Assembly: GCA_025846845.1 (NCBI GenBank)
Contig: JAOYTL010000018.1
Coordinates: 62,001 to 126,000 of the forward strand
Length of the DNA stretch: 64,000 nucleotides
Source of the DNA: Alloboseaceae bacterium BT-24-1
GTDB lineage: Bacteria > Pseudomonadota > Alphaproteobacteria > Rhizobiales > Beijerinckiaceae
Reading direction: 5' to 3'
Made by a program: the position numbers and the translations under genes. Of the stretch, positions 17,511 through 26,174 are shown one piece after another. The notes under the pieces were generated by a model, which saw only the letters and a program-made list of their open reading frames with translations, did no database searches and was not told where the DNA came from. Position 1 is the first letter of the stretch, and the number at the start of each line of letters is the position of its first letter.

Positions 17511-18542
17511 TCAGCGCAGCTTCAGCCGATACTCCTCGAACTCGCCGTTCTTCACCCCGTCATAGCCGACGAGGACGCGCAATTCGTCGCGTTCCTCGGC
17601 GAGCACGGTGAGGACCTCAGCCTTGGCATTCTTGCGCTGGCGCAGCTCGCCGAGCTCGCGGGCGGCAGTAGGATCGGCCGGATCGAGCAGGACGATCGCA
17701 TAGGGCACCTCCTGGTCCTGCGCCGGGCCGATGAGAACGAGCAGGCGTCCGTCGGCGAGCGGGGCGAGATCGCGCACGCCGCGCTGCGCCCCGGCCGTAA
17801 AAGCGAGGAGTTGCGGCTTTTCCGCCGCCGGTTCGCTGCCCGATTTGAACAGCTCTTTGAGGCTGCCGCCGACGAGGAAGGCGCGGCCATCGAGCGAGGG
17901 CGCGCGCAGGCCGAGCCAGAGCCGGTCGCCGACGACGGCGAGGCCCTCGATGTTGAGCCCGTTGCTGTCGGCGTCGAGCGGCTTGCCGACAAAGGGTGCG
18001 ACTTCGCCGGCGGCTGCGAGGAGGTCCGAGACACGCCAGCTCAGCTCGGTGGCGCCGGCCTGGCCGCTGGCGGAGGGGATGCGCGCCAGCAGGAAGGAGG
18101 AGGGGCGATACTCGCCGCCATGGCGCGAGCAGCCATGCGAGCCGACGACATAGAAGGCGCGGTCGGCATAGGCGACGCCCTCGCCGTCGAACTCGCCGAA
18201 CCCACCCTGCTTCGGGCAGCCGATCGCCGGCTGGCGCCCGCTTGCGGCGGGCGTCGTATCCTTGATCAGCGGCAGGCTGTTGCCGGGGATGATGGCGTTC
18301 TGCGTCAGTGTCGCGAACTGGGCCGCCTCGTTCTCGTCATTGATGATGAGGCAGCGGTACTCGCCACCTGCGGGCGGGCGGCAAGCGATCCCGCTGATGT
18401 CCTCGGCGGCCTTGCGCGGCTTCTTGCCGACGAAATCGGTGGCAGTTCCGATTTTACGTTCCGGCTTCAGCGGCTCGGCACGGGCGGGGCCGACGGAGAG
18501 CAAGGCGAGGGCACAAAGGACGGGCAGGGTGGCAAGCCGCAT
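17511..18542 (-). CDS. DUF3616 domain protein, secreted
   Basis: 343 aa from ATG 18542 (MRLATLPVLCALALLS), which gives a clean signal peptide ending around ARAEP; the 30 extra residues of the longer frame are discarded. The rest is a beta-propeller-like fold with the DUF3616 pattern: ISGIACRPP, FGEFDGEGVAYADRAFYVVG, NGLNIEGLAVVGDRLWLGLR, GVRDLAPLADGRLLVLIGP. Probably a periplasmic protein of unknown role; some relatives resemble phytase-like propellers but no catalytic residues are clear. Confidence 0.82.
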   Translation of the reverse strand: MRLATLPVLCALALLSVGPARAEPLKPERKIGTATDFVGKKPRKAAEDISGIACRPPAGGEYRCLIINDENEAAQFATLTQNAIIPGNSLPLIKDTTPAASGRQPAIGCPKQGGFGEFDGEGVAYADRAFYVVGSHGCSRHGGEYRPSSFLLARIPSASGQAGATELSWRVSDLLAAAGEVAPFVGKPLDADSNGLNIEGLAVVGDRLWLGLRAPSLDGRAFLVGGSLKELFKSGSEPAAEKPQLLAFTAGAQRGVRDLAPLADGRLLVLIGPAQDQEVPYAIVLLDPADPTAARELGELRQRKNAKAEVLTVLAEERDELRVLVGYDGVKNGEFEEYRLKLR

Positions 18543-18600
18543 GGTCTTGCTCCGGTGGAAAGAGGCGAGATAGGCGTGCCGGCGGCAAGTTTCAAAGGCC

Positions 18601-18742
18601 GGGGCCCCAATTCTTATGCCGGGCAAGGACATCCTGTTGCAGGAGATCTCCTTCTCCCGTGAGATCGATGTGGGGAACTGCCAGCTGGGCGCGGCTGATC
18701 TCGGCGGTCACGGCGTCCTCCATCATGTTGTGGATCGGCACC
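18601..18742 (-). pseudogene. Malate synthase remnant
   Basis: On the minus strand 18742-18683 reads VPIHNMMEDAVTAEISRAQL, which matches the conserved malate synthase stretch VPI-x-N-x-MEDA-x-TAEISRAQ. Similarity stops at once on both sides, and there is no start or long open frame, so this is a degraded scrap of a glyoxylate-cycle gene. It lies between the DUF3616 gene and the LysR gene and overlaps the former's promoter region. Confidence 0.5.
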
Positions 18743-18792
18743 GTAGGTTCGCGTGGGGTCGGTCGCGGTCGACCGGACGTGGTCGATGATGC

Positions 18793-19743
18793 TCAGGGCA
18801 TCGCAGTCCTCGGGTCGAGGAGCACCGCCTCGGGCCATGCACCGCTCAGGCAGGACTCGGTGACCAGCTGGCGCAGTTCGAGCGCGACGTGTCGCTTGAG
18901 CGGCTCGCTCAACGCCGCCTTCGTCGCGACCAGCGACAGATCGGCGAAGACGGGCGGGTTGTCGATGACGCGCCGGCTCAGCTCCCCGCGCCTGACCTCC
19001 TCCTCCACCGAGGCGTGCGACAGGATGGTGTAGCCCTGTCCGTCCCGCACCAGCGCCTTGGTCAGCGCGACGCTGTCCACCTCGGTCCGTATGACCAGCC
19101 GAACCTCGTGACGGGCGGCCGCCGCCTCCAGCACCCGGCGATTGTTGTGCGGCAGGCTCGGCATGATCAGCGGCAGGCCGGCAATGTCGCGCAGCCGGAT
19201 CGGCTCGTCAGCGCCATCGACCGTGATGTCGGCAGGCGGGCCGACCAGTACCGCACGTTCGCGCAGAAGGGGCACGATCTCCAGCCCATCGACCGGCGTT
19301 GCGTTGTAGGTAACGCCGAGATCGATGCGTCCGCCGATCAGCCATTCCTGGATGAGGGAGCTCACGCCGTCACGCAGGCTGAGCACGACATGCGGATGGG
19401 CTTGACGGATGCGGGCCGCCAGCGGCGGCCCGATGCGCAGCGCCGCTGCAGGCGGCAGGCCGAGAGCGACTTTCCCCTGCAGCGGATAGGACTGGCGGGC
19501 TTCGTGCCGGATCAGTCCGATCAGGTGCTCGATCTCTTCGGCCTTCTGCAGGACGGAGGCGCCGAAGGGTGTCAGGCGCACCCCTCGGCCATGACGGCTG
19601 AACAAGGGCTGGCCGAGCTCATCTTCGATCTCGCGGATGCGCCGGCTCAGGGCCGGCTGCGCCACGCGCAGTTCCTCGGCCGCGCGACTGAAGCTGCCGA
19701 GCCTGGCAGTCACCGCGAAGTATCTGAGCTTGCGCGAGTCCAT
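18793..19743 (-). CDS. LysR family transcriptional regulator
   Basis: 316 aa. N-terminal winged helix (residues 1-62: MDSRKLRYFAVTARLGSFSRAAEE, VAQPALSRRIREIEDELGQPLF) followed by an effector-binding domain (about 90-300). It is divergent from the Bug-type catabolic operon starting at 19886 and is almost certainly its regulator; the 142-nt gap contains a T-N11-A palindrome. The effector is expected to be the substrate or an early intermediate of that operon. Confidence 0.93.
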   Translation of the reverse strand: MDSRKLRYFAVTARLGSFSRAAEELRVAQPALSRRIREIEDELGQPLFSRHGRGVRLTPFGASVLQKAEEIEHLIGLIRHEARQSYPLQGKVALGLPPAAALRIGPPLAARIRQAHPHVVLSLRDGVSSLIQEWLIGGRIDLGVTYNATPVDGLEIVPLLRERAVLVGPPADITVDGADEPIRLRDIAGLPLIMPSLPHNNRRVLEAAAARHEVRLVIRTEVDSVALTKALVRDGQGYTILSHASVEEEVRRGELSRRVIDNPPVFADLSLVATKAALSEPLKRHVALELRQLVTESCLSGAWPEAVLLDPRTAMP

Positions 19744-19774
19744 CGCTCCCTCCGAAAGCCAGCGGCACCAAGTT

Positions 19775-19789
19775 ATGCCGTAATGGCAT
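19775..19789. promoter_or_regulatory. LysR-type T-N11-A operator
   Basis: ATGCC-GTAAT-GGCAT: perfect 5-bp arms with a 5-nt centre, containing T-N11-A (19776 to 19788), the usual LysR recognition pattern. It lies 32 nt upstream of the LysR start and about 100 nt upstream of the divergent operon. Confidence 0.6.
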
Positions 19790-19885
19790 TGGAGCCTATC
19801 GCAAGACGATTTTTGTCATAGGAGGCCTGGCCGGCGATAGTCCGGAGAAGCGAGCGACCAGAAGCTCGCGCTCAGGGAGATCCTC

Positions 19886-20854
19886 ATGCGATTGCTGCTG
19901 ACTGCGGCCCTGCTCGCCACATCGCTTCTTCGGCCCATGATGGCGCAGGCGCAGGATTTCCCGAGCAAGCCGATCAGGCTCGTCGTCCCGTTTGCGGCAG
20001 GCGGTCCCGCCGATACGATCGCACGCGCTGTCGCCGAGAAGATGCAGGCGATCGTCAGGCAGCCGGTGGTGATCGACAACCGCGCCGGGGCGGGCGGTGC
20101 CGTCGGGACCAAGGCGGTCGCGCAGGCCGAGCCTGACGGCTACACGATCGGCATCAGCACGGCCGGCGCGCTGGCGATCAGCGTCAGCATGCAGGAAGCG
20201 ATCGGCTATGACCCGCGCAAGGATCTGCAGGCGTTGACGCTGGCGGCCAGCGTTCCAGAGCTGCTGGTCGTCGGCAAGAATGTGCCGGCAAAGACGCTGC
20301 CGGAGCTGCTCGAATTGGCGAGAGCCAAGCCGAACTCCCTGAACTACGCATCGTCCGGCGCCGGCAGCATGCCGCATCTGGCCGGCGAACTGCTCAAGCA
20401 GTACGGCAAGGTGGAGATGGCGCATGTGCCCTATCGCGGGGCCGCTCCGGCGGTCACCGACCTGCTGGGCGGACAGGTCGACCTGATGTTCATGGATATC
20501 GCGGTGCTTCTGCCACATGTCCAGGCCGGCACGATCAAGGCCGTCGCGATCGGCTCCGCCAAGCGCTCGGACAGCCTGCCGGATCTGCCGACCACCGCCG
20601 AGCTCGGCCTTCCCAAGGTCGTCGCGGACAATTGGTACGGCATCGTCGCACCGCCCAAAACGCCGCAGCCGATCGTCCAGAAGCTGCACGCTGCGCTCGT
20701 GGAAGCACTGCGATCGCCCGAGGTGAAGGAGAAGCTCGCGCTGCAGGGCGCCATCGTCGTCGGTAACACGCCGGATGAGTTCGCGGCCTATATCCGCAGC
20801 GAGATCGACAAATGGGCCGAGGTTGTGAAGGCCGCGGGCGTCAAGCCGAACTGA
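19886..20854 (+). CDS. Tripartite tricarboxylate transporter solute-binding protein (Bug/TctC family)
   Basis: 322 aa. Signal peptide ends at about residue 21 (MMAQAQDFPSKPI). The mature protein shows Bug hallmarks: IRLVVPFAAGGPADTIAR, VVIDNRAGAGGAVGTKAVA, DGYTIGIST, MPHLAGELLK, VPYRGAAPAVTDLLGGQVDL, WYGIVAPPKTP. Bug proteins bind carboxylated compounds in the periplasm; the membrane partners TctA/TctB are not in this window, which is common for orphan Bugs. GGGAG lies 7 nt before the ATG. First gene of a six-gene run probably devoted to catabolism of one aromatic or carboxylic substrate. Confidence 0.94.
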   Translation: MRLLLTAALLATSLLRPMMAQAQDFPSKPIRLVVPFAAGGPADTIARAVAEKMQAIVRQPVVIDNRAGAGGAVGTKAVAQAEPDGYTIGISTAGALAISVSMQEAIGYDPRKDLQALTLAASVPELLVVGKNVPAKTLPELLELARAKPNSLNYASSGAGSMPHLAGELLKQYGKVEMAHVPYRGAAPAVTDLLGGQVDLMFMDIAVLLPHVQAGTIKAVAIGSAKRSDSLPDLPTTAELGLPKVVADNWYGIVAPPKTPQPIVQKLHAALVEALRSPEVKEKLALQGAIVVGNTPDEFAAYIRSEIDKWAEVVKAAGVKPN

Positions 20855-20858
20855 GACG

Positions 20859-21668
20859 ATGCTGCCGCTCGCCACCAGGGCGAAAGCCGTTCATGCCCGC
20901 ATCGACGGCGCGGGTAGGCCGCTCGTCCTCATCCATGAACTCGGTGGATCGCTCGAGAGCTTCGAGCTCGTCCTGCCGTGGCTCACAGGGTCTTACCGGG
21001 TGCTGGCTTACGACCAGAACGGATGTGGCATGACCGCGCCGGCGCAAGCCCCGGTCACGCTGGGCGATCAGGCCGATCTCCTGCTCGACCTGATTGCCGA
21101 CAGTTTCGGGGACGAGCCCTGCCGGCTCGTCGGTGTTGCTGCCGGGGCCGCCATCGCCGTCACGGCCACCCTCCTGCGTCCGGGCGCAGTCGCGGCCCTC
21201 GCTCTCTGCGCACCAGCGCTCGATCTCCCCACCCACCGCCGGGCCTATCTCCAGGAACGAGCCGCGCGGGCACTGGCTGAAGGCATGGCATCGATCGCCG
21301 AGCCAAGCCTGTTGCGGTCCTATCCGCCTGCCTTGCGCCGTGACGAAGCGGCATTCGCGCGCTATCGGAGCCGCTTCCTCGCGGCCGATCCCGCGAGCTA
21401 TGCGGCGGCCAATCTCGCCCTCGCCGAGGCTGATGTCGCCGAGCGCCTGCCCGGCATCGCGCAGCCCTGCCTTTTCCTGGCCGGCCGTCATGACGAGCTG
21501 CGGCCGCCGGGCGATGTCGAGCGGCTTTCGCGCAGCGTCCCCGGCACAGAGTTCGCGGTGATCGAGAGCGGGCACATCATGCCGATGCAGGCATCGGCCG
21601 AGATGGCTGAACAGTTGCTCGCCTTCTTCGGGAACCTGCCGCGATACGGAGGGCGCAGCCATGGCTAA
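20859..21668 (+). CDS. Alpha/beta hydrolase-fold protein lacking the catalytic serine
   Basis: 269 aa with an enol-lactonase/meta-cleavage-hydrolase-like fold: oxyanion segment LVLIHELGGSLESF (about 22-35), acid DEL after LFLAGRHDE, and a C-terminal ESGHIMPMQ histidine. The nucleophile elbow, normally G-x-S-x-G, reads G-V-A-A-G (codons GGT GTT GCT GCC GGG near 21131), so serine is replaced by alanine. It may be a non-hydrolytic member, or inactive. It starts 4 nt after the binding-protein gene and overlaps the next gene by 8 nt. Confidence 0.85.
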   Translation: MLPLATRAKAVHARIDGAGRPLVLIHELGGSLESFELVLPWLTGSYRVLAYDQNGCGMTAPAQAPVTLGDQADLLLDLIADSFGDEPCRLVGVAAGAAIAVTATLLRPGAVAALALCAPALDLPTHRRAYLQERAARALAEGMASIAEPSLLRSYPPALRRDEAAFARYRSRFLAADPASYAAANLALAEADVAERLPGIAQPCLFLAGRHDELRPPGDVERLSRSVPGTEFAVIESGHIMPMQASAEMAEQLLAFFGNLPRYGGRSHG

Positions 21669-22239
21669 GGGCCTGCTGCTCGTGACGATGGAGCCTCCGG
21701 CTACGCTGGAGGAGGAATTCCACGACTGGTACGATAGCGAGCATTTGCCGCAGCGGCTTGCCTTGCCGGGCTTCGAAACCGGCTCGCGCTGGGTCTGCCT
21801 GTCCGGCTGGCCGCGCTGGCTGGCGATCTACGACCTGTCTTCGACCGCCGCGCTCGACGATGCCGCCTATGTCGCGGTGTCCGGCGCGAACTCCACGCCG
21901 TGGAGCCGGCGCATGCTGCCGCGCATGCTCGGACGGCAGCGCGTCATCGCGGAGCAGGTCCACCCGGCCGAGACGCTCGCTCCCGCTCCGGAGACGGTCT
22001 GCCGCCTCGGCCTGGCACGCTATGCAGCGCGTCCAGGCGACATCCTGCCTCCGCTGCGGGAGGCTGCGAGCCGGGCGAACGGACTCCAGCAGTTGCGGCT
22101 GTTCGACGACGGGGCGTCCACCTGGGCGCTGGCGGCATACTCGCGGCCGGTCGAGATGGCCGACCTCGCCTTGCTGTTTGCGGCGGGTGGCGCCGCACCG
22201 ACGCTCGCCAATCTCTATGCACCCTACCGGCGGGCATGA
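21661..22239 (+). CDS. EthD/dimeric alpha-beta barrel-like protein
   Basis: 192 aa, cytoplasmic. The opening MAKGLLLVTMEPP and EEFHDWYDSEHLPQRLALPGF resemble the ferredoxin-like dimeric barrel proteins (EthD, monooxygenase and isomerase accessory families) in which a WY-x3-H pattern lines the active site. I cannot name a reaction. It overlaps the hydrolase gene by 8 nt, so it belongs to the same catabolic transcript and may process a cyclic or lactone intermediate. Confidence 0.78.
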   Translation: MAKGLLLVTMEPPATLEEEFHDWYDSEHLPQRLALPGFETGSRWVCLSGWPRWLAIYDLSSTAALDDAAYVAVSGANSTPWSRRMLPRMLGRQRVIAEQVHPAETLAPAPETVCRLGLARYAARPGDILPPLREAASRANGLQQLRLFDDGASTWALAAYSRPVEMADLALLFAAGGAAPTLANLYAPYRRA

Positions 22240-22265
22240 CCGGATCGACAAGGAGACAACGCGCC

Positions 22266-22814
22266 ATGCGGATCAGCACCGTCGAGCCCGAAGCGATGAC
22301 GCCGGAGCAGAAGCGCACCGCCGAGGAGGCTGCGTCCGGCAAGCGCGGTCGCATGCCGGCGCCTCTCAGGGCCTGGATTCACAGTCCTGAATTCGGCGCC
22401 CGGGCCCAGCGCCTCGGCGAGTTCCTGCGTTACGACACCAGTCTCGACCCGGCGCTGTCCGAACTCGCCATCCTGGTGACGGCGCGGCACTGGACCTCGC
22501 ATTATGAGTGGTTCGTGCACAAGCGCGAGGCACTGAAGGCCGGGCTCGATCCGGCCGTGATCGACGCCATCGCCGAGCGGCGCAAGCCCGCCTTCGCTGA
22601 TCCACGCGCCGCAGCCGTCTACGACTACGCGATGGCGCTGATCGAGACCCACGGCGTGCCCCAGCCGATCCACGAGGCCGCTGTGGCTGCGCTCGGCGAG
22701 GCAGGAACCGTCGAGCTCGTCGGCGTGCTCGGCTATTACGCACTCGTCTCGATGACCCTCAACGCCTTCGAGATCGGCTTGCCGGACGGTGAAACGCCGG
22801 AGCTCGCGCCATGA
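22266..22814 (+). CDS. Carboxymuconolactone decarboxylase-like protein
   Basis: 182 aa, all helical, AhpD/CMD fold. Core stretch ELAILVTARHWTSHYEWFVH then a helix with AGLDPAVIDAI. It has no CxxC, so it is not a peroxidase-type AhpD but of the type found with aromatic catabolism genes, where it may decarboxylate or isomerise a ring-cleavage lactone. AAGGAG lies 14 nt before the ATG and the stop overlaps the following SDR start (ATGA). Confidence 0.87.
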   Translation: MRISTVEPEAMTPEQKRTAEEAASGKRGRMPAPLRAWIHSPEFGARAQRLGEFLRYDTSLDPALSELAILVTARHWTSHYEWFVHKREALKAGLDPAVIDAIAERRKPAFADPRAAAVYDYAMALIETHGVPQPIHEAAVAALGEAGTVELVGVLGYYALVSMTLNAFEIGLPDGETPELAP

Positions 22815-23625
22815 CCCTATCGCCACGCCCGGGCCGACTGGCCGGCAAGGTCGCCTTCATCACCGGGGCCGGTTGCGTCGGCCCCGGCTGGGGCAATGGG
22901 CGTGCCGCCGCCGTGCTCTTCGCGCGAGAAGGGGCCAGCGTCTTCGCGGTCGACCTCGAGGCAGAGACGATGGCGGAGACCGTCGCACGCGTCGAGGAGG
23001 AGGGGGGCACGATCACCACCCATCTCTGCGACGCGACCGATGGTGCGCAGGTCGAAGCGGCGGTGCGCGCCTGCGTCGCGCGCTTTGGCACGATCGACAT
23101 CCTCGTCAACAATGTCGGCGGCTCGGCTCCCGGCGGCGCGGTGATACTGAGCGAGGAACGCTGGCGCGCCCAGCTCGACGTCAACCTGACCAGCGTCTTC
23201 CTGGCCTGCAAGCAGGTCATCCCAGTGATGGAGGCAGCCGGGGGCGGAGCGATCGTCAACACTGCCTCGACCTCGGCCTGCGCTGGACCGGTGCGGCCCA
23301 GGTCGCCTACGCCTCGGCCAAGGCGGCGATCATCCAGTTCTCGCGCGTCACGGCGGTCGAGTACGCGCCCAAGCGGATCCGGGTGAACACCGTCGTCCCT
23401 GGCCAGATGCACACGCCGATGGTCGAGACCCGCCTCGCCGGGCAGCGCGCCGGCGGCGATATCGAGGCGCTGCTGGCGGCGCGGCAGGCGCGCATCCCGC
23501 TCGGTTTCATGGGCGATGGCCGCGACACCGCCAATGCGGCCCTGTTCCTCGCCTCGGACGAAGCTCGCTTCATCACCGGCACCGAACTTGTCGTAGACGG
23601 CGGCATGACCGCGCGCTGCGACTGA
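22811..23625 (+). pseudogene. Short-chain dehydrogenase/reductase, interrupted by a 1-nt frameshift
   Basis: The N-terminal half (Rossmann motif VAFITGAGCVGPG, LVNNVGG, NTASTS) reads from ATG 22811; the catalytic half (YASAK, RIRVNTVVPGQMHT, ELVVDGGM) lies in another frame and ends at 23625. Both halves join perfectly as TSGLRWTGAAQ if one G is restored near 23273-23277 (TCGGCCTG should be TCGGGCCTG). So a single-base deletion breaks an otherwise intact enzyme of about 271 aa. It could be a real recent mutation or an assembly error. Role in the operon: NAD(P)-dependent oxidation of an alcohol intermediate. Confidence 0.88.
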
Positions 23626-23639
23626 AGAAGGCACGAACC

Positions 23640-24515
23640 ATGCCCATGCGACCTGGCGGTCCGCCGCCGAACCCCAACCCGCGCAAGCCAGCCTTCGTCC
23701 TGCCGGTTGGCGCCTGCGACAGCCATTGCCATATCTTCGGCCCGTTCGCGCGCTTCCCGCTGCCCGACGGGCGCAGCTTCACGCCGAACGAAGCGCCCGA
23801 AGCTGCGCTGCGGTCGCTACATGATCGTCTCGGTTTCTCGCGTGCGGTGATCGTCCAGAGCCAGGGGCACGGCTTCGACCATCGGCCCGTGCTGGCTGCG
23901 CTGCGCGAGAACCCCGGGCGCTATCGCGGCGTCGCGCTCATCCGCCGCACCGACAGCGAGGAGACGATCGCGGAACTCGGCGCCGCCGGCTTCTGCGGTG
24001 CACGGTTCAGTTTCCTGGCCCATCTCGGCGGCGCGCCCGACCTTGCTGCCGTGCAGGAGGTGATCGCCAAGGTGAAGCCCTTCGGCTGGCATGTCGCGAT
24101 CCATGTCGCCGGGCACGATATCGTCCGCTATGCCGATTTCATCGCCGGCATCGAGGCGACGGTGGTCATCGATCACATGGCCCGCCCGCCCGTGGCCGAA
24201 GGCGCCGATGGGCCGGCGATCACGGCGCTGCGCCGCCTGCTCGACACCGGCAACATCTGGGTCAAGATCAGCGGCACCGACCGCCTGTCGGTCGAGGGCC
24301 CGCCCTATCGCGACGGGCTCGCCATCCCCGCGAGCCTCGTTGGCCATGCACCGGAACGCATCGTCTGGGGCAGCGACTGGCCGCATGTGAACCTGCACGG
24401 CCCGATGCCGGATGATGGCGAGCTGGTCGACCTGCTCGGCGAGGTCGTGCCCGACGGACGGGTGCGCGACCGCATTCTCATCGACAATCCGGCCGAGCTG
24501 TTCCGATTCCGATAA
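23640..24515 (+). CDS. Amidohydrolase 2 family, LigI-like (2-pyrone-4,6-dicarboxylate hydrolase type)
   Basis: 291-aa TIM-barrel hydrolase. Motifs: ACDSHCHIFGPFARFPLPDG (about 24-43), HVAIHVAGHD, VVIDHMARPP, and the catalytic Asp in IVWGSDWPHVN near residue 245. LigI opens the pyrone ring in syringate/protocatechuate 4,5-cleavage; relatives act on other lactones and carboxylates. An in-frame Met at residue 3 is an alternative start. Last gene of the Bug operon, which together implies uptake and ring- or lactone-opening of an aromatic acid derivative. Confidence 0.9.
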   Translation: MPMRPGGPPPNPNPRKPAFVLPVGACDSHCHIFGPFARFPLPDGRSFTPNEAPEAALRSLHDRLGFSRAVIVQSQGHGFDHRPVLAALRENPGRYRGVALIRRTDSEETIAELGAAGFCGARFSFLAHLGGAPDLAAVQEVIAKVKPFGWHVAIHVAGHDIVRYADFIAGIEATVVIDHMARPPVAEGADGPAITALRRLLDTGNIWVKISGTDRLSVEGPPYRDGLAIPASLVGHAPERIVWGSDWPHVNLHGPMPDDGELVDLLGEVVPDGRVRDRILIDNPAELFRFR

Positions 24516-24608
24516 GGCGCGGACATTCAGGCTGTCTAACGCGATGCCCGTCGACAGCGCAGCGCGGGATCGGAGACAGCCGCAAGATCGTCCAGGCCAC
24601 CGCGTGGT

Positions 24609-26135
24609 TCAGAAGTCGATGGCTGTGAAGGACAGATTGGCGGGCGAAATCTCCGCCAGAGAAACGCCTTCGATCAGGATGGCCGCATCCTCGAATCCGT
24701 CGAGCGTAACCACCACGCCCGCCTCGGTGTCGCGCGAGGCCGCCAGAAAATCCCCGTAGTCGCGGATCGAGGCGAGATCGCCGTTGGCGTCGATCAGGAA
24801 GCTTAAAACATCCCCCTCGGCAGCGTTGAAATCGACGATGCGATCGATGCTGTCGGGGGTATCGTAGCTGACGCTCCAGTGAAACACGTCGGCGCCGTCG
24901 CCGCCGCTCAGTTCGTCGGCTCCCGGCTGACCGACCAGCCGATCATTGCCCGCGCCGCCGATCAGGCGATCGTCGCCGAAGCCGCCGATCAGCTCGTCGT
25001 TGCCGCCTCGTCCTTCCAGGAGATCGTTGCCACCGTTGGCGGAAAACCGGTCGTTGCCATCGGCGCCGCGCAGCGTGTCGTCGTGAGCCCCGCTTTCCAG
25101 CTCGAAATTCTCGATGCTGGCATAGGTCGGCCCGCGGGGAATCCAGCCTAATGTCGCATCGAAGTGGAGCGGGCTGGGCTGATCGCCCAGGCCGAACAGG
25201 AGGCGGTCATTGCCGTCCCCGCCATTGACGGTGTCGTTGGCATCCGCCCGGATCCAGTCGTCTCCGGCGCCGCCATTGATCGTCGCGGCGTCCTCGCTGC
25301 CACGCAGCGAGAAATGCGTGATCCGGTCATTGCCGTCGCCGCCGTCGATGACGTCACTGCCTTCCCAGCTTCCGATCGTGTCGTCGCCTGCTCCGCCCTT
25401 GAGGACGTCGTCACCGGCGCCGCCATCCATGGTGTCGTTGTCGGCGCCGCCATTCAGGTAATCGTTGCCGGCGCCGCCGTGGAGGGAATCGAGGCCGTCG
25501 CCGCCGAACAGCACATCGTCGCCGTCGTCGCCCGACAAATTGTCATAGCTGGCTCCGCCGGTGATCCAGTCGTTGCCGGCTCCGCCGCTCAACGTGTCGA
25601 CGCCATCCCCGCCATGCAGTTCGTCGTCGCCTGCGCCGCCGGACAGCTCGTCGGCACCGTCGCCGCCCTCGATGCGATCGTCGCCGTCGCCGGTACTGGC
25701 GATGAGTCGATCGAGCTCGCCGGCGATCACGGTATCGTTCCCCCTGCCGGTGGTGACGACGGCCCACTCGATATCCTGAAAGGCGATGCGCTGAGCGGTC
25801 GCAGGGTCGCTGCCGATCGTGCCCTGGCCGTTCGTGCCGTCGAAACTCACGTCGTCCGTGGCCGAGGAGGCATCGACAAAGAGCGCATCGTAGCCGGCGC
25901 CACCGTCGACGCCGCCGCCCGTCCCGACCAGGATCAATCGGTCGAAGCCATCGCCGCCATAGAGGTGGTCATAGCCGCTTGCGCTGCTGACGACGTCGTT
26001 GCCGGCGCCGGCGTCGATGAGGTCGTCACCAGCGCCACCGTCGATATCGTCGTCCCCGGCGAGTCCCCAGATGCGATCTGCCGCGTTCGTTCCGCGCAGC
26101 GTATCGCGTCCAACCGTTCCGACGATCTCGGCCAT
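24609..26135 (-). CDS. RTX calcium-binding repeat protein (type I secretion substrate)
   Basis: 508 aa from ATG 26135 (MAEIVGTVGRDTLRG; AAGGAG 8 nt upstream). No N-terminal signal peptide. Nonapeptide GGxGxDxUx repeats occur in three blocks (about residues 18-60, 145-275, 360-415), interspersed with beta segments, which fold as a calcium parallel beta-roll outside the cell. The C-terminal 95 residues (DRIVDFNAAEGDVLSF, ending LSFTAIDF) look like the RTX C-terminal secretion cap. No enzymatic domain is visible and no TolC/HlyBD genes are nearby. Probably an extracellular structural or biofilm protein. Confidence 0.9.
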   Translation of the reverse strand: MAEIVGTVGRDTLRGTNAADRIWGLAGDDDIDGGAGDDLIDAGAGNDVVSSASGYDHLYGGDGFDRLILVGTGGGVDGGAGYDALFVDASSATDDVSFDGTNGQGTIGSDPATAQRIAFQDIEWAVVTTGRGNDTVIAGELDRLIASTGDGDDRIEGGDGADELSGGAGDDELHGGDGVDTLSGGAGNDWITGGASYDNLSGDDGDDVLFGGDGLDSLHGGAGNDYLNGGADNDTMDGGAGDDVLKGGAGDDTIGSWEGSDVIDGGDGNDRITHFSLRGSEDAATINGGAGDDWIRADANDTVNGGDGNDRLLFGLGDQPSPLHFDATLGWIPRGPTYASIENFELESGAHDDTLRGADGNDRFSANGGNDLLEGRGGNDELIGGFGDDRLIGGAGNDRLVGQPGADELSGGDGADVFHWSVSYDTPDSIDRIVDFNAAEGDVLSFLIDANGDLASIRDYGDFLAASRDTEAGVVVTLDGFEDAAILIEGVSLAEISPANLSFTAIDF

Positions 26136-26174
26136 GAATCCGCTCCTTCCAATCGAAGCCAGAATAGTAGGCAT

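Noticed and set aside
24900..25700. Repetitive DNA resembling a tandem or CRISPR array
   Set aside because: The period is 27 nt with degenerate units and codes for RTX nonapeptides; no constant repeats with unique spacers.
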